This document shows, one piece after another, positions 42,212 to 53,852 of a stretch of 64,000 bases of DNA; within the stretch, counting starts at the first letter, position 1, and each line of letters begins with the position of its first letter. The translations under genes were made by a program, and so were the position numbers. A model generated the notes under the pieces. The model did not search any database and had not been told where the DNA came from. It worked only from the letters and a program-made list of their open reading frames with translations. Where the stretch lies: assembly GCF_021462225.1 (NCBI RefSeq), contig NC_061805.1, forward strand, positions 28,289,958-28,353,957. Direction: 5' to 3'. This stretch comes from Girardinichthys multiradiatus. Its lineage: Eukaryota; Chordata; Actinopteri; Cyprinodontiformes; Goodeidae.

Positions 42212-43433
42212 GGCACATGTAGTAGAGATTAATGTGTGTGTGAGTGTTTGTGTGTGAATCGATTCAGCCTCTGCCCTTCCTAAGCGTTCTACAAGCTCCA
42301 TTGGCCTCTCGCTCTCCACTGAGCAGCATCTGTTTCACACTCCATCTCTGCTGTATGCCATATTACTCCATCACACCATCTCTCTGGCTTCATGTGTCAC
42401 TCTGTCTCTCCTTGGTTGTCCTCTTATCTTTGTCTGTTAGTGTTTCTCTGATTCTCTCACATTTTTTTTTCAAGATCCTTTCCCCCCTGTGGGTTGTATT
42501 GATTATTGCTTTCTTGGGTTGGGTGGAAAAATGTAACTATTTTAGTATATTGATGGGTTTCACAGCTGGGTTTGAAAGAATCCTGAAGCAAAACATGCAA
42601 AGAATATTGGTTCTGTGGTTTTTGTTGAACCAGTCTATTGTCCTCCTGGGATCAGATGTGGTTTTTGGTAAATAATAATACAGTAGCTATTCCATGTCAC
42701 AAGCTGTTGGATCTCTGTCAGTGGTGGGCAAATCTAGGTTTAGAGGGTCAAAGTCCATTATGTTTCAGATGTTTCTTTGCATAAACGAACTAGATTTAAG
42801 TAAATGTGCCATCACCAGGCTCCTACAGAACATAATGAGCGGCTGAGAAGATAATTTAACCATTTTAATTAGTTGTGTTAGAGCAGAAACAGATCAACAA
42901 CCTGCAGGACAGCAGCGTTTGAGGACTGGATTTGAATCTTTGATCCATGATGACTTCCACCCTTGCAAAGTCAAATCTTTCTATCATTCTAACAAAATTT
43001 TTATGACTATTAATAGAACCAAATAATGTGTTCAAACTTATTATAGTTATAGGTTTATAAGATTTATGTCCCAGCATAATCTAAAGCTCCTGAATTTTTT
43101 ACAAAGTAACAGTAAAATTAAGGCACATTACGTCAAACTACAAGCTCTGAGCGCTGAGTTACAAAGCAGTATTAATGGTTTAGCCAGCTATGTTGAGCTG
43201 ATACAGTTTCTTGCATCAGGAGGGAATTTCATTAAGTTAATAACAAGAAATTCAACCACAGGACAATGTTTATTCTGGGACATCTTTTCAGTACACATGG
43301 AAATTGAATTTGATATTTTAATATTTAGAAAAAGTGGTTACAATTGAACTAGTTCAACCAATTATTGTTTCAATAAGCAGGTTTTTCTTCTCACTTGCAC
43401 CCAACAGTATATTGCTACCACGAAGTGGGAATA
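41251..43433. other. Gene-poor interval with microsatellites
   Basis: Holds a purine-rich stretch (41640-41840), (TG)n at 41954-42056, (CA)n at 42186-42210 and a pyrimidine-rich block (42250-42480). The 143-codon frame over the last block is low-complexity and probably not a gene. Confidence 0.5.
41954..42056. repeat. (TG)n microsatellite, about 100 bp
   Basis: Long dinucleotide tract with one TGCGTT interruption near 42040. Confidence 0.97.
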
Positions 43434-43986
43434 AAGTACTGTGCAAAAGTTTTAGGCAGATGTGAAAAAATGCTGTAAACAAAGAATGCTTTCAGAAATG
43501 GAAGTGTTAATCATTTATTTTTATCAATCAACAAAATGCAGTGAGTGAACAAAAGATAAATCTAAATCAAATCAATATTTGGTGCTACCACCCTTTGCCT
43601 TCAAAACAGCATTAATTCTTCTAGCTACACTTGCACTCAGTTTTTGAAGGAACTCGGCTGGTAGGTTGTTCCAAACATCTTGGAGAACTAACCACAGATC
43701 TTCTGTGGATGGAGGCTTTCTCACATCCTTCTGTCTCTTCATGTAATCCCAGACACTCTCGATAATGTTGAGATCAGGGCTCTGTGGGGGTCATACCATC
43801 ACTTCCAGTAACTCTTGTTCTTCTTTACACTGAGGAACGTTCTTAATGCCTTTGGCTGTATGTTTGGGTTCGCTCACTTAGCATTTTGTGAACTGATAAA
43901 AATAAACAATCATCATTTATATTTCTGAAAACATGCTTTGTTTACAGCATTTTTTCACACCTGCCTAAAACGTTTGCACAGTACTG
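43434..43986 (-). mobile_element. Non-autonomous Tc1-like element, 553 bp
   Basis: Flanked by TA (43432-43433 and 43987-43988). Terminal inverted repeats of about 110 bp start (C/A)AGTACTGTGCAAAAGTTTT. The interior on the - strand encodes only the transposase C-terminus: ALISTL-type sequence in the broken frame, or DLNIIESVWDYMKRQKDV and ending LKAKGGSTKY in the corrected one. It is an internal-deletion derivative. Confidence 0.8.
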
Positions 43987-43988
43987 TA

Positions 43989-45058
43989 GATTTATTACAC
44001 ATTCAGTTAAATATTTCAAGCTTTTATTTCTTATACATATGATGATTTACAAAAAAATTTGAATATTACATAACACCAATTTAAGAAAAGTATTTTAATA
44101 TATAAATGTCATGTAATACCCATATTATGCCTACTGCTCAAAATCACGGACAGAGACTGCTAACTTGACAGATGTCCAGAAGAGAGTCACTGACACTCTC
44201 CACAAGGAGGGCAAAACATCAAAGGTCAGCACTAAATAAGCTAGCTGTTAACCTGCACCCAAGCATATTTATAGAAAGTTGAGCGGAAGGAAAAAGTGTG
44301 GTAGGAAAAAGTACACCAGCAACATGGACAACTGCAGCCTTAAGAGAATTGTCAAGCATATCCATTCAAGAATTCAGGGGAGGTTAACAAACACTGCATT
44401 GAGGCTGGAGTTAGCCACTACGCACAGACAAGCATAGGCTACAAATGTCACATCCCTTGTGTCAAGCCACTTCAAACCAGAGACAACGTCAGAAGTATCT
44501 TACCTGGGCTACAGAGAAGAAAGAACTGGATTGTTGCACAGTGGTCCAAAGTGCTCTTTTCAAATGAAATTAAAGTTTGTATTTCATTTGCAAATGAAAG
44601 TCCTAGAGTCTGGAGGAAGATTGGAGGGGCACAGAATTCATGTTGCTTGAGATCCAGTGTGAAGTTTCCACAATCAGTGATGACATGTGATGTTATTAGC
44701 TGGTGTTGGTTCATTGAGTTTTTTGGAATCCACTGTCAGCGCAGGATTCTACCAGGATGGTAGATTTTTTAGAGCACTTCATGCTTTCTTCTGCTGACAG
44801 CTTTATGGGGATGCTGATTATATTTTCCAGCGGGATTTGGCACCGCCCCACACTGCCAAAGGTACCAAAAGATGGTTCAATGGCCATGGTGTTACCGTGC
44901 TTGATTGACCAGCAAATTCGTCTGACCTCATAGAGATGGAGTAATGTCAGGAGGAAGATGAGAGACACAAGACCCACAGGCTGATTTCCTCCATGCCACG
45001 CTGCATTGATGCAGTATACAAAAGGGGACACACACAAGTGATTGAATAAAAATTAACA
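43989..45058 (+). mobile_element. Degenerate Tc1-like element
   Basis: Contains the CTCCACAAGGAGGGCAAAAC, AAGTTGAGCGGAAGG and AGAGAATTGTCAAGCAT blocks shared with 12205-13016. It continues through degraded transposase sequence, including a broken catalytic region around 44860-44930 (CCACACTGCCAAAGG, GACCAGCAAATTCG). A second Tc1-like element seems to have landed in its 3' end, since related sequence may resume after 46332. Confidence 0.65.
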
Positions 45059-45060
45059 TA

Positions 45061-46330
45061 CAGGGGTTGGGCAATGAAACTGAAACACCTGTCATTTTAG
45101 TGTGGGAGGTTTGATGGCTAAATTGGACCAGCCTGGTAGCCAGTCTTCATTGATTGCACATTGCACCAGTAAGAGCAGAGTGTGAAGGTTCAATTAGCAG
45201 GGTAAGAGCACAGTTTTGCTCAAAATATTGAAATGCACACAACATTATGGGTGACATACCAGAGTTCAAAAGAGGACAAATTGTTGGTGCACGTCTTGCT
45301 GGCGCATCTGTGACCAAGACAGCAAGTCTTTGTGATGTATCAAGAGCCACGGTATCCAGGGTAATGTCAGCATACCACCAAGAAGGACGAACCACATCCA
45401 ACAGGATTAACTGTGGATACAAGAGGAAGCTGTCTGAAAGGGATGTTCGGGTGCTAACCTGGATTGTATCCAAAAAACATAAAACCACGGCTGCCCAAAT
45501 CACGGCAGAATTAAATGTGCACCTCAACTCTCCTGTTTCCAGCAGAACTGTCCGTCGGGAGCTCCACAGGGTCAATATACACGGCCGGGCTGCTATAGCC
45601 AAACCTTTGGTCACTCATGCCAATGCCAAACGTTGGTTTCAATGGTGCAAGGAGCGCCTATCTTGGGCTGTGGACAATGTGAAACATGTATTGTTCTCTG
45701 ATGAGTCCACCTTTACTGTTTTCCCCACATCCAGGAGAGTTACGGTGTGGAGAAGCCCCAAAGAAGCGTACCACCCAGACTGTTGCATGCCCAGAGTGAA
45801 GCATGGGGGTGGATCAGTGATGGTTTGGGCTGCCATATCATGGCATTCCCTTGGCCCAATACTTGTGCTAGATGGGCGCGTCACTGCCAAGGACTACCGA
45901 ACCATTCTTGAGGACCATGTGCATCCAATGGTTCAAACATTGTATCCTGAAGGCAGTGCCGAGTATCAGGATGACAATGCACCAATACACACAGCAAGAC
46001 TGGTGAAAGATTGGTTTGATGAACATGAAAGTGAAGTTGAACATCTCCCATGGCCTGCACAGTCACCAGATCTAAATATTATTGAGCCACTTTGGGGTGT
46101 TTTGAAGGAGCGATTCAGGAAACGTTTTCCTCCATCAGTATCACGTAGTGACCTGGCCACTATCCTGCAAGAAGAATGGCTTAAAATCCCTCTGACCACT
46201 GTGCAGGACTTGTATATGTCATTCCCAAGACGAATTGACGCTGTATTGGCCGCAAAAGGAGGCCCTACACCATATTAATAAATTATTGTGGTCTAAAATC
46301 AGGTGTTTCAGTTTCATTGTCCAACCCCTG
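45061..46330 (+). mobile_element. Full-length Tc1-like transposon, second family
   Basis: 1270 bp between TA dinucleotides at 45059-45060 and 46331-46332. The short terminal inverted repeats are 31 bp, starting CAGGGGTTGG and differing at one position. It has one intact transposase frame. It differs from the 25768 element in TIR length and protein sequence. Confidence 0.93.
45247..46278 (+). CDS. Tc1-like transposase, 343 aa, apparently intact
   Basis: A DDE cut-and-paste transposase. The N-terminal HTH reads RGQIVGARLAGASVTKTASL and SRATVSRVMSAYHQEG. The second DNA-binding part has SRTVRRELHRVNIHGR. The catalytic blocks are LFSDESTFTVF (first D, about residue 151), YQDDNAPIHTA (second D, about 242) and SPDLNIIEPLWGVLKE (E, about 277), a DD34E pattern. 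The GGGSVMVWAAIS motif is also present. It ends AAKGGPTPY, as is usual for the family. There is no stop or frameshift across 343 codons, so an enzyme could still be made. Confidence 0.93.
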   Translation: MGDIPEFKRGQIVGARLAGASVTKTASLCDVSRATVSRVMSAYHQEGRTTSNRINCGYKRKLSERDVRVLTWIVSKKHKTTAAQITAELNVHLNSPVSSRTVRRELHRVNIHGRAAIAKPLVTHANAKRWFQWCKERLSWAVDNVKHVLFSDESTFTVFPTSRRVTVWRSPKEAYHPDCCMPRVKHGGGSVMVWAAISWHSLGPILVLDGRVTAKDYRTILEDHVHPMVQTLYPEGSAEYQDDNAPIHTARLVKDWFDEHESEVEHLPWPAQSPDLNIIEPLWGVLKERFRKRFPPSVSRSDLATILQEEWLKIPLTTVQDLYMSFPRRIDAVLAAKGGPTPY

Positions 46331-46332
46331 TA

Positions 46333-46765
46333 CATTTCAAAGGTTTCCATAAAAAACCAAAAGAGATAAAACACATTTTTCAGAGGAAGAGAGGCCACTA
46401 CAGACTTGTACACTGCCATTCTTAAAAAGGTGTAAGTGATAAATTCATATCAGTATTGCGTTCTGGCAGATATGCTTCAAATTTGCGCTTTGAGGTATAT
46501 TAATTAATGTTGCATCAGTGAGACAAGCCAAGCAAGTTCATTTGTTTAGTACAGTTAATGTAGAAAGTAAATGAGCAGAGGTAAAGAAAATCACATGAAG
46601 GAAAATAACTACATTAAAGGAATATTAGTATAATTTAAGTGTCTTATGAAAAAGAGACATTAAATGCACAGTAAAAACAAATGCAAAGCTAAGACATGAT
46701 TAAAAAGGAACTCAAAATGTAATCTTTGACCTTTATGAGAAACTAAAGTAAACTTCTGTTATTTT
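46333..46765. other. Intergenic, possible tail of the Tc1-like remnant
   Basis: The first few tens of bases may continue the element that starts at 43989. The rest is AT-rich sequence with no feature recognised. Confidence 0.35.
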
Positions 46766-47960
46766 CAGTCCTGATTGAAAAGACCGAGTTTCTTTAGAAC
46801 TGACGTTTTTAGGGAGTTTGTTTCAGAGCAGAGGAGCATAGAAACTTAATGCTCCTCATCTTTGGTTCTGGTTCTTGTCTCTAACCTGATGATCCAAAGC
46901 ATCTATGTGGTTTATGTCTGAGACACAGCTCTGAATTGTATTCAGACCCAAGACCAGTCAGTCCCTCACAGATGTATTTCTAAATTTTTAAATCTACTCT
47001 TTTACAAACTGGGAGACAGAGCGGTGATCTAAGGACTGGTGTAATATGATCCAGCAGCATGTTGGATGAGCTTCTGCTGCCTGATTGAGACCAGTCAAGC
47101 TCTAACCTTTAGAAATAAAAACATGGACCAGTTTTTCTGTTTTCATTTGTGACTGGAAAACCTTTCTTCTGGTAATGTTTTAAAGAAAGTAGTAAGTTGA
47201 TTTAGTAATAGACCTCATATGGTTGTCCATAACCAAAACAGGTCTTTTGCATGATTTGATGTCTTTAGCCAAACTGAGTCAAGTTGAGTGATTACCTTGC
47301 AATTTTGGGAAAGAAAACAATGACTTATGTCTTTTCTGCATAGGTTGGAGTAGAATCTGACCCATTTACGTAATGATATTATGGACACACTTACCCAGGG
47401 ACTGTAAAGGACTGTGTTTATATGCTGAGACAGAAATATAAAGTTATATGCCATCAACATATGGTCAGAGATGTTGTAGTACTGTCTAACCTGAGCTAGG
47501 GAGAGAATATACTGTACATACTAACTAAAAGTGGCCTGAGAATGCAGCCTTGAGAAACACCACAGATGACATTTGTTTTCTCAGATTTTAAACTGCCAAT
47601 TGTCACAAAATAGTCTAATAAAATGATTTTCCAAATATAATCAGAACTAGTCCAGCACAACTGTGTTGAACAGAGGGCTAACATCCAGTAATACCATCAA
47701 GGAAGCTTTAGAAGCAGTTGTTAATACATATGTCATTTAAAACTTTCAGCAGTGCATTCTTCACGGTTGTCTTCATAAATCTGATTGGAAAGAGAGATTG
47801 TTTCTTTTATTATCTTAAAAAGACGAAATTTGATGATAAACTGCCTTTTCAATGATCCTGGCTAGACTTTTAGATCTGATAACAGCATTTAATACCTATT
47901 ATTGATGCATTCAGATTAGGCTTCTTCAAAATAGGGTTGAGAATAAAGGATGATAAAGAC
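46766..47960 (-). mobile_element. Degenerate LINE (RT and 3' part)
   Basis: On the - strand a broken frame reads NVICGVSQGCILRPLLVSMY at about 47510-47570, the RT motif B (usually GVPQGSILGPLLF). Further on is KWVRFYSNLCRKDISHCFL, resembling the region after the YADD box. Stops and frame changes are frequent, so it is an old copy. Confidence 0.6.
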
Positions 47961-49210
47961 ATAATGTTAAAGGTTAAAAGATTTTGTACATATTTGGGCT
48001 TGTGCTTTGATTTTAAACCCTAATGTAAGACTTGGCAAATATAGGCCAGGTGCAGTGTTTTTTGTTTAAAGCTGGATTCCCTCTGTCTTTTATTATCATG
48101 GTGCTGTCAGGTAGCTCTGGCTCTGAATAAAGGCAGTTAGTCTGCGTCTCTAATTTCCCTGGGAGAGACCTCAACACGGGCCGTGATTCACAGCTCGAAG
48201 AGGAGATAATTACTGTTTCCTTCTCACCTCCCCTCTTCCCACCTACCTCCATCCCTGCCTGAACTTTTTCCTCAGTTTTTTTTTTTTGCTGCTCTTCTTA
48301 TACAGCTGAGTGATTACGCCTCATTAAAAATCAGAATAAAACATTGTTAGCGCAGATCGTTAGGGCGCTAACTCCCTTCTCTCCCTCACCCACCACTCCA
48401 TCGTTAGCACTCAGCTCCGGCACTAAACGAGCGGCCTTTGAGGAATGTTATTCTAATTCCAATTAGCTCTTCAGGCTTGGAAGGAAGCCAAGTCCCTGAG
48501 AAAAACACTAAAAGAGGCAAGCACGCTTACACCCACTAGAAGCAGACAAGGGCACACACATACACATGCAAAAATACACTGAGGCAACGTGCACACTCAT
48601 TTTTCAAGAGACCAAACACACACACTGAGGTGACACACACTGAATTCTCTGAGAACAGCAGCGACTAATGGCTTTGGCAGTGCTGTGCAGGGACCTGAAG
48701 AGCAATTAGGCTCCAAACTACACATTGTAAATCCCCTCTGATTACTGTGTGTGTGTGAGTGTATGTATGTGTGTGTATGTTTGAGAAAGTGAGTGTTTGT
48801 GTTAAGCGCTGTTTATCTGCCGCCAATTACCTCGCCCTGCCACAAGAGATGCACAGTGGATAAATTCAATCCATAAACATACATAAGCACTCACACTGAG
48901 TCCATACACTCAGGTAGATGCACACACACAGACACAAGCGTACATAACTGCAAGCACACACTCGCAGAGGAGCTGTCTTATCAGTTTATGTTGTGTGACT
49001 GGAGGATTTAGTCACATGACCTGCAAGACAGGAGCAGCCAGGCGCCAAAACTAATTTCCACCTTCAAAGACTCCCTTATCTCCTCAGACGCCATGTGTAT
49101 CTCAGTGTGCATGTGTTTGCCTGCTACTGTGTGTGTGCTTGATGATATGATGTCCTCTGACAGAAAGACTCGCAGCAAATCATGTATCACTGTCTCATCT
49201 GCATCAAAAT
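47961..49210. other. Gene-poor interval with CNE-like stretches
   Basis: Two non-repetitive stretches (about 48290-48500 and 48640-48850) contain ATTA/TAATTA-type homeodomain-like sites, such as ATTCCAATTAGCTC and GCCGCCAATTACC, and could be conserved regulatory sequence near tle1. There is no evidence of coding. Confidence 0.3.
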
Positions 49211-49299
<89 letters not shown>

Positions 49300-49319
49300 A
49301 CACACACACACAGACAGAC
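49211..49319. repeat. (CA)n microsatellite, about 105 bp
   Basis: Pure CA from 49212 to about 49295, then GAGA/GACA variants. Confidence 0.97.
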
Positions 49320-50680
49320 AGATAGATGGAAAGATCAAGAGAAAGGACCTCCGCCCAGCAGTCAAAGGGAAGATGGCAACAGTTAGGGGATTGCAGATAG
49401 TGAAAGTGAAAATGATGTGAAACTTAGATTAGGATGGCGGTGGGAGATGGCAGCTAAAAGAAGGATGAATGGAAGAAGAGTTGGATCTGATTTATCTCCT
49501 ATAAAGTCAGGAGATATAGCAGTGATAAAAACAACGTCTCTCAAAACATCTTGCCTCTCACTGGCATCTCTGCTTGCCAAAACCTTATCCAAAGCAGAAA
49601 GCAAAATGCAGCTGATAAAGAAGAAAAGCACACCTGTATGTGGGGAGATTCCAGGCAACGGGTGTGTTGTATATTTCATGCGGCTCGTTTGAAGTCGTAC
49701 CACCATTTTCCACCAGCTCTTCAAAAGGTCAGACAGGAAAACTCTGCGTTTCATCACCCATCCGCCCCACCTTCCCCTCGCCGCTCTCTCTGATGTTTCG
49801 CCAACGTTGCACTCTCTCCTGTCAGGCCCCCTATCTTGTCAACTGAGATTTCTCTCAAATCAAGTCGCAATCAGACTGAAGTCAAATCACTGGTAATGCT
49901 CGGTGACGGGAGCTGTGATGCTCAAAGGAGACGCAGCGGGAGCAGATACAGGGAGACAAGTGGGAAAGTGTGTGACCTACAAGATAAACCACAAAGCAAG
50001 TCAGAGATCAGAGAGGAATGAAGAGTCTGTATGACGGTGTTGTTGAATAAAGTGAATAAAAGGTTTTTGTTGAACCATTGATTGTTAGATCAAGAGGTCG
50101 ACTGTATATTGTGGGGAAATCCATACGTTTAAGGTAACACTTTTGCATCTTGGATTATTTCCAATCAAATCATCCAGTAAGAGTCATTCGTATGAAAATA
50201 GTTTTATAAAATAAAATAAGAGCAATTGAGCTACTTAATAATTGCCATGGTAATGATATACACATATTCAGACAGGAGGCGAATGTGCATCAATATGCAC
50301 AGGATATTCTTTATACAGTATGTCAGAATGTGACCTATTTCCTCTTGTGTCCTTGTGTGTGTGTATGTGCGCGATTTGCTGTCCACATCATAACCATTAG
50401 CATCCTCCAAACCTGGAGCTGTTCCAGCCAATCAGATTTTAGTGTTTTGTCAGCAGGTGGCTTCAGCTCGCTGTGAGATTTATCAAAGTGATGGGGCGCA
50501 CCGCACAGCACGACAGCAGCATTTATCTCTGTTTTCTGCTCTCTCTCTCTCTCTGCACCACACACACAAACCAAAGCATCGCTGTGTTTGATGCAGCTGC
50601 ACAAGATGCTCATTACTTACGAGATGTAGTAAGTTATGAACTGCTGTTTCGTTCTATTACAATTGCACCTTGCAGAGGAC
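49320..50680. other. Intergenic, no gene recognised
   Basis: Has opposing open frames of 91-124 codons (49383-49757) with no family signature and no splice context, so I do not call them genes. Otherwise nothing recognised. Confidence 0.45.
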
Positions 50681-51303
50681 ATACAAGGCTGTGGAAAATT
50701 ATTTGCCCTCTTCTAAATTTGTCCTGTTTTTGCTTTATTGTCATAATTGAATGTTTTAGATTAGCAAATTTAATTATCAGACAAAGACAACCTGAGTAAA
50801 TATAACATTACAAAATGTAAAACGATAGTTTCATAAATTTAGGAAAAAAGCTATACAATTTGACCCTATGTTAAAACAGGGTAATTGCCTCCTAAACCTA
50901 ATAACACCTTGTTCCACACTTAGTGGCAACAACGGCCCCGCTGGAGTTTTGTTTGAGCATGAATGACCTGTTTAAGTCCGTCTTTCATGTCCTGGCATTT
51001 ACTAGGCTACGCCTTGATTTTGTATTTTTCGAGCCATTCCGAGTTGGCTTTGGATCATTGTTCTGCTGAATGACCCAAGTAAACGTAAGCTTGGGGTCAC
51101 CAACTGATGACTGGACATCCTCTTTCAGGATCTTCTGCTTCCATCGGTTACAATAAGGTCAGACAGGTTCTGTTTAAGGGACTTCTTGGTTTTGTTGGGC
51201 TTGTGGTAATCAGGCTTGGGTGTAGGTGGGTGAAACTGAACTCAGCTTTCCACAAAATGTGTTTGGTTCAGCAGAAATATTATCTTTTCACATGGGATCA
51301 GTT

Positions 51304-52908
51304 TCAGAATCAGAATCAGAATCAGAAAAGCTTTATTGCCAAGTACGTTTTTGGACATACAAGGAATTTGTTTTGGCGTAGTCGGTGCAATACAATACAA
51401 ATTAAACAGTATAAACATATCTACAATATAATATAAATATATGTGCACAGTTTTAAGTGAGTGAGAGTAAATGTAGAGCAGTATAAGATGCAAGAGCAAT
51501 ACAACAGTGCAGGTGATCATTGTGCAAGTATGGCAGTGCAAGTAAAGCAGGAGTTAACGTAACGCATAGAGTTACAGTTATAGGTGTCCTGTCAGCAAAA
51601 AAGGGGGGGGTGTGGGGGAAAGGGAGAGTGTCAGGGTGGTTTCCGGGCTTTGTTAACCAGGCTGGTGGCAGATGGGAAAAAACTGTTCTTGTGGCGTGAG
51701 GTTTTGGTCCGGATGGACCGCAGCCTCCTGCCAGAGGGGAGAGTCTCAAAGAGTCTGTGACCAGGGTGGGAGGGATCAGCCAGAATCTTCCCTGCCCGCT
51801 TCAGGGTCCTGGAGGTGTACAGTTCCTGGAGCGACAGTAGACTGCAGCCAATCACCTTCTCAGCAGACCGAATGACACGCTGCAGCCTGCCCTTATCCTT
51901 GGCTGTAGCAGCGGCGTACCAGATGGTGATGGAGGAGGTGAGGATGGACTCAATGATGGCTGTGTAGAAGTGCACCATCATAGTCTTTGGCAGGTTGAAT
52001 TTCTTCAGCTGCCGCAGGAAGAACATCCTCTGCTGGGGTTTCTTGATGAGGGAGCTGATGTTTGGCTCCCACTTGAGATCCTGGGAGATGATGGTTCCCA
52101 GGAAGTGGAAAGATTCCACAGTGTCAATTGTGGAGTCACAGAGGGTGATGGGGGCAGGTGGGGCTGGGTTCTGCCTGAAGTCCACAACCATCTCCACTGT
52201 CTTTAGAGCGTTGAGCTCAAGGTTGTTCTGGCTGCACCAGTCCAACAGATGGTCCACCTCCCATCTGTACGCGGACTTGTCACCATCAGAGATGAGTCCA
52301 ATCAGGGTGGTGTCGTCCGCAAACTTCAGAAGCTTGACTGACTGGTGACTGGAGGTGCAGCTGTTGGTGTACAGGGAGAAGAGCAGAGGAGAGAGAACAC
52401 AGCCTTGGGGGGAAATGGTGCTGATGGTCAGGGAGTCAGAGACGTGCTTCCCCAGCCTCACGCGCTGCTTCCTGTCAGACAGGAAGTCAGTGATCCACCT
52501 GCAGGTGGAGTCAGGCACACTCAGCTGGGAGAGCTTCTCCTGTAGCAGAACTGGGACGATGGTGTTGAAGGCAGAGCTGAAATCCACAAACAGGATCCTG
52601 GCATAGGTTCCTGTGGAGTCCAGGTGCCGGAGGATGAAGTGAAGGGCTAGGTTGACTGCATCATCTACAGACCTGTTGGCTCTGTAGACAAACTGCAGGG
52701 GGTCCAGGAGGGGGTCGGTGATGTCTTTTAGGTGTGAGAGCACAAGGCGCTCAAAGGACTTAATCACCACAGAGGTCAGGGCGACGGGTCTGAAGTCATT
52801 AAGCCCTGTGGTCCTTGGCTTCTTGGGAACAGGGACGATGGTGGAGGACTTGAAGCAGGCTGGCACATGACATGTCTCCAGTGAGGTGTTAAAAATGTCT
52901 GTGAAGTT
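51304..52908 (-). mobile_element. 5'-truncated L2/CR1-type LINE
   Basis: The 3' end carries (CTGATT)n seen on the + strand as TCAGAATCAGAATCAG (51304-51327), followed by a UTR ending in CTTGGCAATAAAGC on the - strand. The RT part is open. Truncation near 52908 removes the endonuclease. A second copy of the same 3' UTR lies at 53494-53775. Confidence 0.88.
51631..52866 (-). CDS. L2-type LINE reverse transcriptase (5' truncated), 411 aa open
   Basis: Transposon-encoded. RT motifs are [33 protein letters not shown] (motif A), [17 protein letters not shown] (motif B) and [12 protein letters not shown] (motif C). Thumb sequence includes [14 protein letters not shown] and [14 protein letters not shown]. 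There are no stops over 411 codons, which indicates a fairly young copy. The endonuclease and N-terminus are missing, so it cannot act on its own. It is clearly a different subfamily from the 37148 element (FADD instead of YSDD). Confidence 0.88.
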   Translation of the reverse strand: MPACFKSSTIVPVPKKPRTTGLNDFRPVALTSVVIKSFERLVLSHLKDITDPLLDPLQFVYRANRSVDDAVNLALHFILRHLDSTGTYARILFVDFSSAFNTIVPVLLQEKLSQLSVPDSTCRWITDFLSDRKQRVRLGKHVSDSLTISTISPQGCVLSPLLFSLYTNSCTSSHQSVKLLKFADDTTLIGLISDGDKSAYRWEVDHLLDWCSQNNLELNALKTVEMVVDFRQNPAPPAPITLCDSTIDTVESFHFLGTIISQDLKWEPNISSLIKKPQQRMFFLRQLKKFNLPKTMMVHFYTAIIESILTSSITIWYAAATAKDKGRLQRVIRSAEKVIGCSLLSLQELYTSRTLKRAGKILADPSHPGHRLFETLPSGRRLRSIRTKTSRHKNSFFPSATSLVNKARKPP

Positions 52909-53010
52909 TGGTTTGGAAAGCTTATTCTCTTTGTAAATGAAATCATGATTTGAAAATTACATTTTGTATTCACTCAGCAAAACTGTTTAACCCAAATCTA
53001 CAGCTGAATT

Positions 53011-53493
53011 TTCATTGAGAATTCTTTATGTATACAATTTAGACAAATCTCCAGGATAAAAGGCATATCTGTGTCTTACTGGGAACATTTTTGAGCCCTT
53101 ACATACAGAAATGAAACCCCTTTTTCTTAATGTGTTGCTGCTGTGTGAACTGCTCATTGCAAGGATTTTCTTTCTTGCTTTGGTTTACTTTTTCAGTAGA
53201 TACCATCTTGTTGTCAGTGTCAGAAATTACTTGTTTTGGTGGGGTTATTTTATTTACATCATGCTAAATGCTACTGGAAAAAGATGTGTGTTGTGGTAAA
53301 CTGAAAAGAAACAACTTGTTGGGTTCCCTTTAATTAGTTCTAACTAAGTGTACTTAAAACATAGATATTTATAACTTTTTAAACACATTTCCACAGGAAG
53401 CTGGTTAGATGTTCTAACCCTAAAATAAAATATATAACATTAGTTAGGTTACAAACATTTTAATGTCATAGAAGTAAAAGCTTGATGATCTAG
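53011..53493. other. Intergenic, no feature recognised
   Basis: AT-rich sequence with no signature. Confidence 0.4.
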
Positions 53494-53775
53494 ATCAGAA
53501 TCAGAATCAGAAAAGCTTTATTGCCAAGTACGTTTTTGGACATACAAGGAATTTGTTTTGGCGTGGTCGGTGCAATACAATACAAATTAAACAGTATAAA
53601 CATATCTACAATATAATATAAAAATATGTGCACAGTTTTAAGTGAGTGAGAGTAAATATAGAGCAGTATTGGGTGCGAGAGCAATACAACAGTGCAGGTG
53701 ATCATTGTGCAAGTATGGCAGCGCAAGTAAAGCATGAGTCCAAGCTGAGCGTTAATGTAACGCATAGAGTTACAG
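53494..53775 (-). mobile_element. L2 LINE 3' UTR fragment
   Basis: Nearly identical to 51304-51590, starting from the same TCAGAATCAGAATCAG tail and GCCAAGTACGTTTTTGGACA. Severely 5'-truncated copy. Confidence 0.9.
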
Positions 53776-53809
53776 GTTACAAGTGTCCATGTAGAGCAGC
53801 TTTATGAAT

Positions 53810-53852
53810 AGGAATAGAGCAGAGAAGCTTTATGCTTCTCTGCTCTATTCCT
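53810..53852 (+). other. Perfect 19-bp hairpin
   Basis: Left arm AGGAATAGAGCAGAGAAGC (53810-53828), loop TTTAT, and an exactly complementary right arm (53834-53852). It lies just beyond the truncated LINE end. It is shorter than a usual pre-miRNA. Confidence 0.9.

Larger units (their letters stand above)
50685..53010 (-). mobile_element. Tc1-like remnant split by an L2 LINE
   Basis: Left part 50685-51303 has the same end type as 583-700 (TTATTTGCCCTCTTC) and the block CAACTGATGACTGGACATCC. The right part after the LINE (52909 to about 53010) reads TTTGGTTTGGAAAGC and then ACATTTTGTATTCACTCAG, which continues the usual order of this fish repeat. The LINE at 51304-52908 therefore seems to have inserted into it. 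Confidence 0.55.

Noticed and set aside
42244..42675. 143-codon frame on the + strand
   Set aside because: Low-complexity Ser/Leu translation of a pyrimidine-rich tract, no splice or family support.
49008..49307. 99-codon frame of repeating C-V
   Set aside because: Translation of the CA microsatellite.
49383..49757. Opposing frames of 91-124 codons
   Set aside because: No recognised domain, both strands open at once, no transcript signals; probably chance.
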